From contig NC_090445.1 of NCBI RefSeq assembly GCF_031143425.1, positions 1,580,726,049 to 1,580,790,048 of the forward strand: a stretch of DNA of 64,000 nt, read 5' to 3'. Within the stretch, counting starts at the first letter, position 1; the number at the start of each line of letters is the position of its first letter. The DNA comes from Pleurodeles waltl (lineage: Eukaryota; Chordata; Amphibia; Caudata; Salamandridae). A program made the position numbers and the translations under genes. Below are positions 37,501-49,216 of the stretch, piece by piece. The notes under the pieces are model-generated. The model was not told where the DNA came from, searched no databases, and worked only from the letters and a program-made list of their open reading frames with translations.

Positions 37501-39386
37501 TTCTTTAAGAGTTTGACAAACAAAGGGCCCTTAAGCTGCAGAACTTTGTCGTTTAAAATTTTTCTCTATCCCTCCCATGGTGGTTTCTCAATTCGCTGTT
37601 GATCTCTTAAAAAGGAAAAAAAAAAAAAAAAAACTAAACTACATTGTGCCTTGCTCAGGAGCCCGCATTCTTCTAATGAAGTATGGGGCTTTAATTGGAT
37701 CTCTTTGGTAAGTAAATTTACAATGCTAAATGCCTCCCTTCGCATGTGTGTCTCTCTCTCTCTCTGCGTTAATGGAGAGGTGTTCATTATCGGGGTTTAA
37801 TGAAGCATTAATCTTTTGCAGCTGAGATTGTTGAAACTAATGAGGCCCACATTACTTGCTGATTGCTAGCCGAAGACTGCGCATTGGTTCGTCTGCGTCC
37901 TCCCTGCTTAGCAGATGCTGGGTTCCTTCTCCCAAGAAGTCTGTTGGTCTTAAGGCCACTCTCTCGTGGCATACTCAGGGTAGACCCAGGGGATTCTATC
38001 AGCAGTGGCCCTTCCCATCTTCTGGAATGCTTAATCTACAAAAGACTGTTCCCATAGATTCAAGGTGGCCTTTAAGCTAAATCCGTATTACTTGACAACA
38101 CTGCGGCCAACACCTCTGGTGCCTTCATTGAAGCCACAATCTGATGTGCACACATAGGACTCCAGTTGATAAACTGCCAAGACACGGTGCTGCAGTACTG
38201 ATAGGTGTGTATGCTGTCTTGTGTACATTAAGCTAGGACCCTAGAGAGGGAGACGCCCGTGATTACTTGATGACGACTTTTGCCCAAAGGCCACCGTCCA
38301 AGGATGACTAGATGCACAGTGACAAGTGATGAACACTGCTTGTCTTGTCCCCTTAATTAAAATCTGGGTAGATACCACCCACCTGCTGTAACACTGCCAC
38401 ACAGTAATCTGTAAAGCACACTGGATGGTTCCACACTGCCAATTGCACGCGTTACCCTGTTTCTAGTTTTTAACCCACTGTATGCTCTCTACCCCCTGAT
38501 AGCCCTTGGTGTTTACCAATTCTGCCTCGCTTTGATTTCCCATCCTATTCTGTTCTCTGTAGCCCCACCCTGCACAGCTTTTCCCATAATGGACCAACAC
38601 TGAGTCCATTGATGTTTCTTTAATAAAGCATAAGGCTCTGCTGGGCAGCTGTCCACTTAATTGTTTCGTGACCCACAGTGGAGGGGGGCTACTTTCCCAT
38701 AATTTGTAAAGAAATAAGTTCAGTAGCTCTTTTTTTGGTGAGGAGTGAAGTACACACTTCTCATAAATCCACCTCCTATCTTTTTTTCTTTCTACCACTC
38801 TGCTTTCCCTGCTCCTTGTCTCACTGGGCTATTTTTTTCATCCTTGATTACGGTTTGACCCCGAGTGACAGAGGGGGAAGAGAAAGAAAATGTTGGGACT
38901 AAGTCTGAGTCCCAGGTCCCAGAAACCGAATGTCGTTTCCCACCATCTGAAAGGTTTGGGGAAACATTTGTGCCCTGCCTGGCCAAAGCTCTGCTTTACA
39001 ACAAAGTTCTTGACAAATCTGGATTTGTAGCTTCAGAAGCACTCCTCTCGGGTCTGCCTGGTAAGTCTCACCTTGTTCGAGTTGTATACCATGTTCTTGG
39101 AATAAAGATACCAGAACATTGTAATATGCAATTCCTTTTACCACGTGGTATAGCCTTATTCTTTCGAGGGTAGAATTGACCTTCGTGGAACTTTAACAGC
39201 ACAACCTGTAATTAGTCTTGGTGACTTACTGATCTGGGTAGGGAATGGCACTATAGTAGCATTTTTCTGTTTAGAATTTGAATGAAATTATGCAACCACC
39301 ACTACTGAAAGGCATCAAGCCAGAACACCCTAGTTCCACCTCCACCTTTATAAACTCTCATTGTTGTCCACTGGAAAATTGGATGG

Positions 39387-39388
<2 letters not shown>
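31561..39388. other. Noncoding DNA downstream of the lmo4.2-like gene
   Basis: About 7.8 kb without a recognisable gene. Open frames of up to 157 codons (for example 31981-32454) have no visible domain, splice context or family resemblance. A possible conserved block lies at 37500-37860. Confidence 0.5.
37500..37860. promoter_or_regulatory. Candidate conserved downstream element
   Basis: A block rich in ATTA-type cores (CTTTAATTGG, GCGTTAATGG, GTTTAATGAAGCATTAATC, ACTAATGAGG), with a CT dinucleotide run near 37748-37762 and a poly-A run near 37617-37633. It may be a distal enhancer of the LMO4-class gene. Composition-based inference. Confidence 0.28.

Positions 39389-39436
<48 letters not shown>
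39389..39436. repeat. (AT)n microsatellite at the left DIRS boundary
   Basis: About 24 AT units immediately before the left terminal repeat of the DIRS element, with only TTCAA between. Both other DIRS junctions in this window also abut TA repeats. Confidence 0.95.
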
Positions 39437-39440
<4 letters not shown>

Positions 39441-39441
<1 letters not shown>

Positions 39442-39611
39442 GGCATGTGAAGCTGCAGATACACATGCTTTGCACATCCCGCCATCTAGTGTTGGGCTCG
39501 GAGTGTTACAAGTGGTTTTCTTCGAAGAAGTCTTTTCGAGTCACGAGATCAAGGGACTCCTCCCATTTCGGCTCCATTGCACATGGGCGTCGACTCCATC
39601 TTAGATTGTTT
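39441..39611 (+). repeat. Left inverted terminal repeat of DIRS copy A
   Basis: Begins TGGCATGTGAAGCTGCAG and ends near CTTAGATTGTTTT. Its reverse complement is found at 57234-57405 with few differences. The same repeat, diverged, starts DIRS copy C at 58904. Confidence 0.9.
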
Positions 39612-39830
39612 TTTTTCCGCCATCGGGTTCAGACGTGTTCCTTTTCGCTCCGTAGTTCGGGTCGGAAAGCTAGTTAGAATCTCGGAAAAATAGTCGGTAT
39701 TGTTTCGTTCTGTATCTGGTTAGTTACAACAGATCGACACCAACTTTTGAAGAGCTCCGGTGGCCCTTTGGGTTTTTTTCGATCCCCTGTCTGGGCCTGG
39801 TCGGCCCGGCCACGTGTCTCTTCAAGGCCG

Positions 39831-41828
39831 ATGGAACGGACCCCATTCCGCTTCTGCCCAAAATGTCACAACAAGTATCCCTATACAGATCAGCATGTGG
39901 TCGGTAACTTGTGTTTGTCTCCAGAGCACAAGGAAGATACTTGTGAAGCCTGTCTGGCGTTTCGGTTGAGGAAGACATTAAGAGACCGAAGAGCGAGAAG
40001 ACTGCAAATGGCGTCGGCGCCGACAGGACAAGGGTGTTTCGAAGAGGAAGAAGAAAACTTCTCCATTCAGGATTCGGACTCAGACGAACTTGATCCCGAA
40101 GAAATGCTGAAAACCGTGAGTAAGACGTCGAAACATAAAACTCACGAGAAGACCACAAAAGCCCAGGGGACGCCACTGCCAACATGCCATGGCTTAACCC
40201 GAAAAATAGGTGACGATCATCGGCACCGAAAAAGGCCACGCTTGTGTCGAAGTCATCTGACTCCGGTTGAGATACCGGCACACAGCAATCTCTGGCCCGA
40301 GACAGCGGCTCCGAACAAGTTCGGCACCAAGACAGTGGCACCGAAATGGGTCGGCACCGAGACACCACGACGCTGAAAATAAAGGTTTCCTCGGAGCCCA
40401 AAAAGGTGACCGAAAAGGTTTCGATTCCGAAACATCCAGCCTCGTAACTGAAAACAGGTTCCTACAGAGGAACAGGGATTGTCCTCCCAAATGCAAAGAC
40501 ATAAGTTCGGAGAAGAACTTCAATCAATGGAGCCAGACTACACTCAAAGGAGGCTCCACATTCAAAAAGACAAAGGGAAGATAAGCACTCTTTCCCCCAA
40601 TTAAAATGAAAAGAAGACTTGCCTTTCAAGACAAGGACAAGCAGCCACAGGCAAAGGTGGCAAGACAAACAACTCCGCCACCATCTCCACCACCATCAAT
40701 GCACACATCACCGGTAGCCACTCCACCACTGATGCAATCCCCGACTCATACTGCAATGAGTCAGGATGATCCCGACGCATGGGACCTTTATGATGCTCCG
40801 GTATCAGATATCAGCCCAGACTGTTACCCTGCAAGGCCGTCGCCACCTGAAGACAGTACATCCTACACGCAGGTGGTCTCAAGGGCAGCTGCTTTTCATA
40901 ACGTCACCTTGCATGCAGAACCAATTGAGGATGTCTTTTTGTTTAATACACTATCCTCCACTCCTAGCCAATACCAAAGCTTACCTATGTTCCCTGGAAT
41001 GCTAAAACACTCCAAACAAGTATTTCAGGATCCTGTGAAAGGCAGGGCCATAACTCCAAGGGTGGAGAAAAAGTACAAGCCACCGCCAACAGACCCTGTT
41101 TATATTACGCAGCAATTAACACCAGACTCTGTGGTTGTTGGGGCAGCTCGCAAGAGAGCAAACTCTCATACCTCGGGAGATGCTCCACCTCCAGACAAGG
41201 AGAGTCGCAAATTCAACGCCGCGGGGAAAAGGGTGGCAGCACAAGCAGCAAACCAATGGCGCATTGCCAACTCACAAGCACTTCTGGCAAGATACGATCG
41301 AGCTCATTGGGGATGAAATGCAGCATTTCATAGAACACTTACCCAAAGAGTTCCAGAAAAGGGCACAACAAGTGGTGGAGGAAGGACAAAGTATCTCAAA
41401 TAATCAGATACGGTCAGCGATGGATGCAGCAGATACAGCTGCAAGGACAGTAAATACTGCAATAACAATAAGGAGACACGCATGGTTGCGTACGTCAGGA
41501 TTCAAGCTGGAAATACAATATGCCTTTAAATGAACAGCAGTTGTTTGGGCCAGAGGTCGACACTGCTATTGAGAAACTCAAAAAAGACACTGATACGGCA
41601 AAAGCCATGGGCGCACTCTACTCCCCACAGAGCAGAGGCACATTTCGCAAGACACAATTTAGGGGAGGGTTTCGAGGTCAACCTACATTAGCCACAACCT
41701 CACAAGCAAGGCCCACTTATCAAAGCCAATATCAGCGGGGGAATTTTCGGGGGCAATATAGAGGGGGACAATTCCAAAAGAATAGAGGGAAGTTCCAGAG
41801 CCCCAAAACTCCTCAAAACAAGCAGTGA
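39831..41828 (+). pseudogene. DIRS copy A gag, frameshifted
   Basis: The N-terminal part (ATG at 39831 to 40376) has a Cys/His pattern, FCPKCHNKYPYTDQH then NLC and CEAC, characteristic of DIRS Gag proteins. After a disrupted stretch the middle region is open at 40606-41316 (basic start, Pro-rich linker, then blocks such as YQSLPMFPGMLK and ITPRVEKKYKPPP). The C-terminal part continues in other frames (41317-41533 and 41520-41828) and ends in an RGG/RGNFRGQ-rich, probably RNA-binding tail. At least three frame changes make this a pseudogene. Copy C (59281-60657) is a relative with the same blocks in order. Open frames on the opposite strand at 39724-40401 are shadows. Confidence 0.82.
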
Positions 41829-41892
41829 CTTCCAAGTCACACATCCCCAACACAACACCTGTGGGGGGGAGACTAAGCAATTTTTACAAACA

Positions 41893-43097
41893 TTGGCAGG
41901 AGATAAGAACAGACACTTGGGTACTGGCAATTATCCAGCATGGTTATTGCATAGAATTTCTCAAATTACCTCCAAACGTCCCACCGAAAACACACTGTCA
42001 AAACAACATATAGATCTTCTAGGACTAGAGGTCCAGGCATTGCTACAGAAAGGAGCAATAGAATTAGTACCAATCCAACAGAAAGGGACAGGAGTTTACT
42101 CTCTGTACTTTCTCATACCCAAAAAGGACAAAAAACTAAGACCTATATTTGATCTAAGCACATTAAATACCTACATCAAATCAGACCACTTTCACATGGT
42201 GACATTAAGACGTAATCCCACTGCTCAAACGAGACTACATGACCACACTAGACCTCAAGGATGCATATTTCCATATACCAATACATCCTTCACACAGAAA
42301 GTACCTAAGATTTGTATTCCAAAGGGTACACTACCAATTCAAAGTGTTGCCATTCGGAATAACTACTGCGCCGAGAGTCTTTACAAAATGCCTGGCAGTA
42401 GTAGCTGCGCATATAAGAAGGCAGCAAATACATGTGTTCCCATACCTAGACGATTGGTTAATCAAAACCAACACACTAAAACGGTGTTCACAACACACAA
42501 AGTACATCATAGAAACCCTACACAAACTAGGTTTCTCAATCAACTACACAAAATCACACCTTCAGCCGTGCCAGACACAGTAATACTTAGGGGCAACAAT
42601 CGACACAGCAAAAGCGATTGCCACGCCAAGTCCACAAAGAGTACAAACATTTCACAATGTAATACAGGTCATATATCCAAACCAAAGGATACAAGTCAAA
42701 ATAGTAATGAAACTACTAGGCATGATGTCCTCATGCATAGCCATTGTCCCAAACGCAAGATTGCACATGCGGACCTTACAACAATGCCTAGCATCACAAT
42801 GGTCACAGGCACAGGGTCAACTTCTAGATCTAGTGTTGATAGACCGCCAGGACCCAGTGCCTCAATTCGTCATAACTACAGATGCCTCCATGATAGGGTG
42901 GGGAGCACACCTCAATCAACACAGCATTCAGGGACAATGGAACACTCAGCAAAAACAGTTTCACATAAATCACCTAGAACTATTGGCAGTATTTCTAGCG
43001 TTAAAAGCTTTTCAACCAATAATAAGCCACAAACACATTCTTGTCAAAACAGACAACATGACAACGATGTATTACCTAAACAAACAAGGAGGGACAC
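41893..43097 (+). pseudogene. DIRS copy A reverse transcriptase and N-terminal RNase H, broken
   Basis: The start of the RT domain is in one frame (LQKGAIELVP then LYFLIPKKDKKLRPIFDL, to about 42215). It shifts to a second frame at about 42239 with TTLDLKDAYFHIPIH, LPFGITTAPRVFTK and the catalytic YLDDWL (about 42448). A TAA near 42580 interrupts the second frame, which then resumes through the RNase H domain (TTDASMIGWGA, INHLELLAVFLAL, VKTDNMTTMYYLN). The LTR insertion at 43098 cuts RNase H just after the QGG of this last motif. Only the first roughly 115 codons of the 492-codon open frame starting at 41893 are in the true frame. Confidence 0.85.
43093..43097 (+). repeat. Target site duplication GACAC, left of LTR
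   Basis: GACAC at 43093-43097 and again at 46072-46076. Joining the host across one copy restores the RNase H reading frame, which confirms the insertion boundaries. Confidence 0.9.
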
Positions 43098-46071
43098 TGT
43101 AGGAAAGTACCATCTTGTCTGGCATGTTACCCCCATTTTTCACTGTATATATGTTGTTTTAGTTGTATGTGTCACTGGGACCCTGCTAGTCAGGGCCCCA
43201 GTGCTCATAAGTGTGCCTGAATGTGTTACCTGTGTTATGGCTAACTGTCTCACTGAGGCTCTGCTAATCAGAACCTCAGTGGTTATGCTCTCTCATTTCT
43301 TTCAAATTGTCACTAACAGGCTAGTGACCAATTTTACCAATTTACATTGGCTTACTGGAACACCCTTATAATTCCCTAGTATATGGTACTGAGGTACCCA
43401 GGGTATTGGGGTTCCAGGAGATCCCTATGGGCTGCAGCATTTCTTTTGCCACCCATAGGGAGCTCTGACAATTCTTACACAGGCCTGCCACTGCAGCCTG
43501 AGTGAAATAACGTCCATGTTATTTCACAGCCATTTTACACTGCACTTAAGTAACTTATAAGTCACCTATATGTCTAACCTTTACCTGGTAAAGGTTGGGT
43601 GCTAAGTTACTTAGTGTGAGGGCACCCTGGCACTAGCCAAGGTGCCCCCACATTGTTCAGGGCCAATTCCCCGGACTTTGTGAGTGCGGGGACACCATTA
43701 CACGTGTGCACTACATATAGGTCACTACCTATATGTAGCTTCACAATGGTAACTCTGAATATGGCCATGTAATATGTCTATGATCATGGAATTGCCCCCT
43801 GTATACCATCCTGGAATAGTTGGCACAATCCCATGATCCCAGTGGTCTGTAGCACAGACCCTGGTACTGCCAAACTGCCTTTCCCGGGGTTTCACTGCAG
43901 CTGCTGCTGCCAACCCCTCAGACAGGCATCTGCCCTCCTGGGGTCCAGCCAGGCCTGGCCCAGGATGGCAGAACAAAGGACTTCCTCTGAGAGAGGGTGT
44001 TACACCCTCTCCCTTTGGAAAATGGTGTGAAGGCAGGGGAGGAGTAGCCTCCCCCAGCCTCTGGAAATACTTTCATGGGCACATTTGGTGCCCATTTCTG
44101 CATAAGCCAGTCTACACCGGTTCAGGGACCCCTTAGCCCTGCTCTGGCGCGAAACTGGACAAAGGAAAGGGGAGTGACCACTCCCCTGACCTGTACCTCC
44201 CCTGGGAGGTGCCCAGAGCTCCTCCAGTGTGCTCCAGACCTCTGCCATCTTGGAAACAGAGGTGCTGCTGGCACACTGGACTGCTCTGAGTGGCCAGTGC
44301 CATCAGGTGACGTCAGAGACTCCTCCTGATAGGCTCCTTCAGGTGTTGCTAGCCTATCCTAGGTAGCCAAACCCTCTTTTCTGGCTATTTAGGGTTTCTG
44401 TCTCTTGGGATTCCTTAGATAACGAATGCAAGAGCTCATCCGAGTTCCTCTGCATCTCTCTCTTCACCTTCTGCCAAGGAATCGACTGCTGACCGCGCTG
44501 GAAGCCTGCAAAACTGCAACATAGTAGCAAAGACGACTACTGCAACTCTGTAACGCTGATCCTGCCGCCTTCTCAACTGTTTTCCTGGTGGTGCATGCTG
44601 TGGGGGTAGTCTGCCTCCTCTCTGAACTAGAAGCTCCGAAGAAATCTCCCGTGGGTCGACGGAATCATCCCCCTGCAACCGCAGGCACCAAAGAACTGCA
44701 TCACCGATACTTGGGTCTCCTCTCAGCACGACGAGCGAGGTCCCTTGAATCCAGCAACTCTGTCCAAGTGACTCGCACAGTCCAGTGACTCTTCAGTCCA
44801 AGTTTGGTGGAGGTAAGTCCTTGCCTCCCCACGCCAGACTGCATTGTTGGAAACCGCGACTTTTGCAGCTACTCCGGCCTCCGTGCACTTCCGGCGGAAA
44901 TCCTTTGTGCACAGTCCAGCCTGGGTCCACAGCACTCTAACCTGCATTGCACGACCTCCTAAGTTGTTCTCCGGCGACGTGGGACTCCTTTGTGCAACTT
45001 CGAGTGAGCACCGTTTCACGCATCCTCGTAGTGCCTGTTTCTGGCACTTCTCCGGGTGCTACCTGCTGCTGAGAGGGCTCCTTGTCTTGCTCGACGTCCC
45101 CTCTGTCCCCTGACGCAATTTGCGATATCCTGGGCCACAGCAGTGTCCAAAAACCCTTACCGCATGATTTGCAGCTAGCAAGGCTTGTTGGCGGTCTTTC
45201 GGCTGGAAAACACTTCTGCACGACTCTCCACGGCGTGAGGGATCCGTCCTCCAAAGGAGAAGTCTCTAGCCCTTGTCGTTCTTGCAGAAACCTACGCTTC
45301 TTCTGTCCAGTAGCAGCTCCTTTGCACCCACAGCTGGCATTTCCTGGGCATCTGCCCATCTCCGACTTGCTTGTGACTTTTGGACTTGGTCCCCTTGTTC
45401 CACAGGTACCCTCGACTGGAAATCCATTGTTGTTGCATTGTTGGTTTGTGTCTTTCCTGCAGAATTCCCCTATCACGACTTCTATGTCCTTTGGGGAACT
45501 GTAGTGCACTTTGCACTCACTTTTCAGGGTCTTGGGGTGGGCTATTTTTCTAAACCTTACTATTTTCTAATAGTCCCAGCGACCCTCTACAAGGTCACAT
45601 AGGTTTGGGGTCCATTCGTGGTTCGCATTCCACTTTTGGAGTATATGGTTTGTGTTGCCCCTATCCCTATGTGTCTCCATTGCATCCTATTGTAACTATA
45701 CATTGTTTGCACTGTTTTCTAATACTATTACTGCATATTTTGGTATTGTGTACATATATCTTGTGTATATTTGCTATCCTCATACTGAGGGTACTCACTG
45801 AGATACTTTTGGCATATTGTCATAAAAATAAAGTACCTTTATTTTTAGTATATCTGTGTATTGTGTTTTCTTATGATATTGTGCATATGACACAAGTGGT
45901 ACTGTAGGAGCTTCACTCGTCTCCTAGTTCAGCCTAAGCTGCTCTGCTAAGCTACCATTATCTATCAGCCTATGCTGCTAGACACCCTATACACTAATAA
46001 GGGATAACTGGGCCTGGTGCAAGGTGTAAGTACCCCAAGGTACTCGCTACAAGCCAGTCCAGCCTCCTACA
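43098..46071 (+). mobile_element. Very long solo LTR (2974 bp)
   Basis: The element starts TGTAGGAAAGT and ends GCCTCCTACA, so it has the TG...CA ends and short terminal inversion (TGTAGGA/TCCTACA) of an LTR. It is flanked by the 5-bp duplication GACAC. No internal gag/pol is present, and an inverted relative lies at 61056-64000. An AATAAA at 45827 lies about 240 bp from the right end, as expected for the R/U5 side of an LTR. The open frames within (for example 190 codons at 44937-45509 on the minus strand) have no domain. A solo LTR formed by LTR-LTR recombination is the simplest reading. Superfamily (Gypsy or endogenous retrovirus) cannot be told without the internal region. Confidence 0.82.
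45827..45832 (+). terminator. Polyadenylation signal in the LTR
   Basis: AATAAA followed by T-rich and TG-rich sequence (TTGTGTTTTC) within 60 bp. The inverted LTR copy has the same signal on the minus strand near 61286. Confidence 0.6.
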
Positions 46072-46076
46072 GACAC

Positions 46077-46641
46077 ACTCAACACAGTTGTGTCTCCTGA
46101 CACAGAAAATATGGCATTGGGCGATACACAACCACATTCGCCTACTAGCACAGTTTATTCCAGGAATTCAGAATCAATTAGCAGACAATCTCTCTCTGGA
46201 TCACCAACAAATCCACAAATAGGAGATTCACCCCCAAGTACTACAGACGTACTTCCAAAATTGGGGGACACCACAAATAGACCTATTTGCAACAAAAGAA
46301 AACGCAAAATGCCTAAGCTTCGCATCCAGGTACCCACAAGATCAGTCTCTGGGCAATGCATTATGGATGAGTTGGTCAGGGATATTTGCATACGCTTTTC
46401 CCCCTCTCCCACTCCTTCCATATCTAGTAAACAAGTTGAGTCAAAACAAACTCCTACTCATAGCACCAACTTGGGCAAGACAACCTTGGTACACAACACT
46501 ACTAGACCACTCAGTAGTACCTCATGTCAAACTACCAAACAGACCAGATCTGTTAACTCAACACAATCAACAGATCAGACACCCCAATCCAGCATCGCTG
46601 AATCTTGCAATTTGGATCCTGAGATCTTAGAGTTTGGACAC
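46077..46641 (+). pseudogene. DIRS copy A RNase H end and C-terminal domain, continued after LTR
   Basis: Resumes the RNase H frame interrupted at 43097: HSTQLCLLTQK, FIPGIQNQLADNLS with the last catalytic Asp (near 46182), then PQIDLFATKEN, the block FAYAFPPLPLLPYLVNKL, and APTWARQPWY. The DLFA..N and YAFPP blocks mark the conserved domain C-terminal to RNase H in DIRS polyproteins. A stop follows ILRS near 46630. The Harbinger element inserted just after this. Confidence 0.78.
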
Positions 46642-46644
46642 TTA
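46642..46644 (+). repeat. TTA target duplication of the Harbinger element (left)
   Basis: TTA at 46642-46644 and again at 55890-55892. A 3-bp TWA duplication is diagnostic for PIF/Harbinger. Confidence 0.9.
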
Positions 46645-46667
46645 GGCCCTCATTCCAACCCTGGCGG
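46645..46667 (+). repeat. Harbinger left terminal inverted repeat
   Basis: 23 bp, about 16-17 of which match the reverse complement of 55867-55889. It is followed by alternating CCGCCAAC and GGCGG words. Confidence 0.85.
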
Positions 46668-46895
46668 TGGGTGATAAAGCGGCGGCCAACCCGCCAACAG
46701 GCAGGCGGTCAAAAAAATGGAATTCTGACCCTGGCGGGAACCGCCAACACAGGCCGCCACTTTAACACTCCGACCGCCACGGCGGGACAGACAAACAGCG
46801 CGGCGGTCACCGCCAACAGGCAGGCGGCAGACAATGTACCGCCCACAGTATCACAACTCACCAATCCGCCACCTTTTCCGGGGCGGGAGCCCCGC

Positions 46896-46903
46896 CGATA
46901 AAA
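46896..46903 (+). promoter_or_regulatory. Candidate TATA box of the transposase gene
   Basis: A GATAAAAA-type TATA element sits alone in GC-rich DNA about 75 bp upstream of the transposase ATG. This position would give a short 5' leader. Confidence 0.4.
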
Positions 46904-46972
46904 ACACGGCGGAAACAGACTACGAACGGGAAAACGCTCACCTCTATACACTCCACGAGGACGGAGGACAGC

Positions 46973-47055
46973 ATGGAACCCGAATTAAACATCCTACCAG
47001 CTCTTGTCTACCTGCTCATCTACTACGAGTACGAACTCCGCCGCAGAAGACAACG
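46973..47055 (+). CDS. Harbinger transposase, exon 1
   Basis: An ATG in a GCATGG context opens 27 codons plus two bases (MEPELNILPALVYLLIYY, then EYE and an LRRRRQR basic run), ending at CAACG|GTGAGT. The hydrophobic-then-arginine N-terminus resembles the Leu/Glu-rich then Arg-rich starts of HARBI1-like transposases. Phase 2 of the donor fits the acceptor at 52253 and joins in frame to HRPLGLARRRMNPPVY. It was found by frame and splice logic, so a cDNA would be decisive. Confidence 0.7.
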
Positions 47056-47673
47056 GTGAGTACTGCACCTACGACACAGGGGAGGGGGGAGGGCGAAAGG
47101 TTACTGGCACACACATACGGCCCCCCCCCCCCCCCCCCAACTATCAACATACCAATGCAGAGCAACAACTGAGTGATACCCCCCAAACCCCCCTGAAAAA
47201 TGCAAAGACACAATAAAATGTTAATGTAAATTTATGTATAAATTAGGTTCATTGAAGTCATGGAAAATTATCGTCATGAAATATCAAAGCAAAAATCATG
47301 AACAGTGCGAAAGCTATGTACATAGTCAATAAGTCCTGCTCAGTGTGTCAAATATCCACAGTCCGTGGGCCAATGTCTACCAAACACATGGGCAAAGCCC
47401 ACACAGGAGACCTGAGTCCGTTGGAGAGAACACTGCTGGGGCATCAGATGACAAAACTACAGGCACCTCAGGGGGAAGGGAAGGGGGGGCACCTCAGCCA
47501 CAGGAGTCCACGACGCCAGAACCACGAAGGGGCCACCATGCCCACTGTGCCATCCTGGGGAGTGCAAAGCCACAGTCCATCAGGTGGATTACAGACTCCA
47601 CTGGTCATGGAGGAGGCAGGGTGCCCAGAGTGCAGCGTGAACACTAGCTCGACACAGAACCGGCACTGTCAAT

Positions 47674-48489
47674 GGGCCAGCGGAGCGGCGCTTGACAGGA
47701 AGGGCCCAGCGGAGCGGTGCTTGACAGGAAGGGCCCAGCGGAGCGGTGCTTGACAGGAAGGGCCCAGCGGAGCGGTGCTTGACAGGAAGGGCCCAGCGGA
47801 GCGGTGCTTGAGACGGCGGGGCCCAGCGGAGCGGTGCTTGACAGGAAGGGCCCAGCGGAGCGGTGCTTGACAGGAAGGGCCCAGCGGAGCGGTGCTTGAG
47901 ACGGCGGGGCTCAGCGGAGCGGTGCTTGAGACGGCGGGGCCCAGCGGAGCTGTGCTTGACAGGAAGGGCCCAGCGGAGCGGTGCTTGACAGGAAGGGCCC
48001 AGCGGAGCGGTGCTTGACAGGAAGGGCCCAGCGGAGCGGTGCTTGGCAGGAAGGGCCCAGCGGAGCGGTGCTTGGGACGGCGGGGCCCAGCGGAGCGGTG
48101 CTTGAGAGGAAGGGCCCAGCGGAGCGGTGCTTGAGAGGAAGGGCCCAGCGGAGCGGTGCTTGAGAGGAAGGGCCCAGCGGAGCGGTGCTTGACAGGAAGG
48201 GCCCAGTGGAGCGGTGCTTGAGACGGCGGGGCCCAGCGGAGCGGTGCATGAGAGGAAGGGCCCAGCGGAGCGGTGCTTGACAGAAAGGGCCCAGCGGAGC
48301 GGTGCTTGAGACGGCGGGGCCCAGCGGAGCGGTGCCTGAGACGGCGGGCCCAGCGGAGCGGTGCTTGAGAGGAAGGGCCCAGCGGAGCGGTGCTTGAGAG
48401 GAAGGGCCCAGCGGAGCGGTGCTTGACAGGAAGGGCCCAGCGGAGTGGTACTTGAGACGGCGGGGCCCAGCGGAGCGGTGCTTGAGACG
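47674..48489. repeat. 29-bp minisatellite, about 28 copies
   Basis: The unit has the core GGGCCCAGCGGAGCGGTGC, then CTTGACAGGAA with variants CTTGAGAGGAA and CTTGAGACGGC. Several unit types are interspersed, which indicates local homogenisation. Since 29 is not a multiple of three, the array reads open through all frames and creates long false open frames on both strands. Confidence 0.95.
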
Positions 48490-49178
48490 GCGGGGCCCTG
48501 TTCAGCGGTGCCTTTCTTCTCGGCGGGGCCCTGTTCAGCAGTGGCTGTCTTCACGGCGGGGCCCTGTTCAGCGGTGCCTTTCTTCACGGCGGGGCCCTGT
48601 TCAGCGGTGCCTTTCTTCTCGGCGGGGCCCTGTTCAGCGGTGCCTGTCTTCACGGCGGGGCCCTGTTCAGCGGTGCCTTTCTTCACGGCGGGGCCCTGTT
48701 CAGCGGTGCCTTTCTTCACGGTGGGGCCCTGTTCAGCGGTGCCTTTCTTCACAGCGGGGCCCTGTTCAGCGGTGCCTTTCTTCACGGCGGGGCCCTGTTC
48801 AGCGGTGCCTTTCTTCTCGGCGGGGCCCTGTTCAGCGGTGCCTGTCTTCACGGCAGGGCCCTGTTCAGCGGTGCCTTTCTTCTCGGCGGGGCCCTGTTCA
48901 GCGGTGCCTTTCTTCTCGGCGGGGCCCTGTTCAGCGGTGCCTTACTTCACGGCGGGGCCCTGTTCAGCGGTGCCTGTCTTCACGGCGGGGCCCTGTTCAG
49001 CGGTGCCTTTCTTCACGGAGGGGCCCTGTTCAGCGGTGCCTTTCTTCACGGCGGGGCCCTGTTCAGCGGTGCCTTTCTTCACGGCGGGGCCCTGTTCAGC
49101 AATGCCTTTCTTCTCGGCGGGCCACTGATCAGCAGTGCCTGTCTTCACGGCAGGGCCCTGTTCAGCAGTGCCTTTCTT
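48490..49178. repeat. 33-bp minisatellite, about 21 copies
   Basis: The unit has the core GGGCCCTGTTCAGCGGTGC, then CTTTCTTCACGGCG with TTCTTCTCG and GTCTTCACG variants. It directly abuts the 29-bp array and shares GGGCCC and AGCGGTGCC with it, so the two probably descend from one unit. The 11-residue periodic open frames on both strands (SSRRGPVQRCL and KKGTAEQGPAV) are consequences of the 33-bp period. Confidence 0.95.
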
Positions 49179-49216
49179 GTCTATCAAGGGAGCCAGACCT
49201 GGCCAGGACTTCCTGC

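Noticed and set aside
38865..39173. 102-codon open frame as a small gene
   Set aside because: No family resemblance, no promoter or splice evidence, and length within chance expectation.
39724..40401. 225-codon minus-strand open frame opposite DIRS gag
   Set aside because: Antisense shadow of the gag N-terminal region, with no recognisable domain.
41893..43371. 492-codon open frame as a complete gene
   Set aside because: Only the first part is in the RT frame; it leaves the DIRS coding frame at about 42215 and its end runs into the LTR insertion.
44937..45509. Open frames of up to 190 codons inside the LTRs, also at 61873-62406 and 61326-61847
   Set aside because: They occur on both strands of both copies and show no protein family signature; long GC-rich LTR sequence explains them.
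47589..48851. 420-codon minus-strand open frame of KKGTAEQGPAV and Pro/Ser repeats
   Set aside because: It is produced by the 29-bp and 33-bp minisatellites, which stay open in several frames on both strands; no unique start, domain or splice context.
47674..49178. CRISPR-like appearance of regularly spaced repeats
   Set aside because: The units are directly adjacent tandem copies without unique spacers, inside a eukaryotic transposon.
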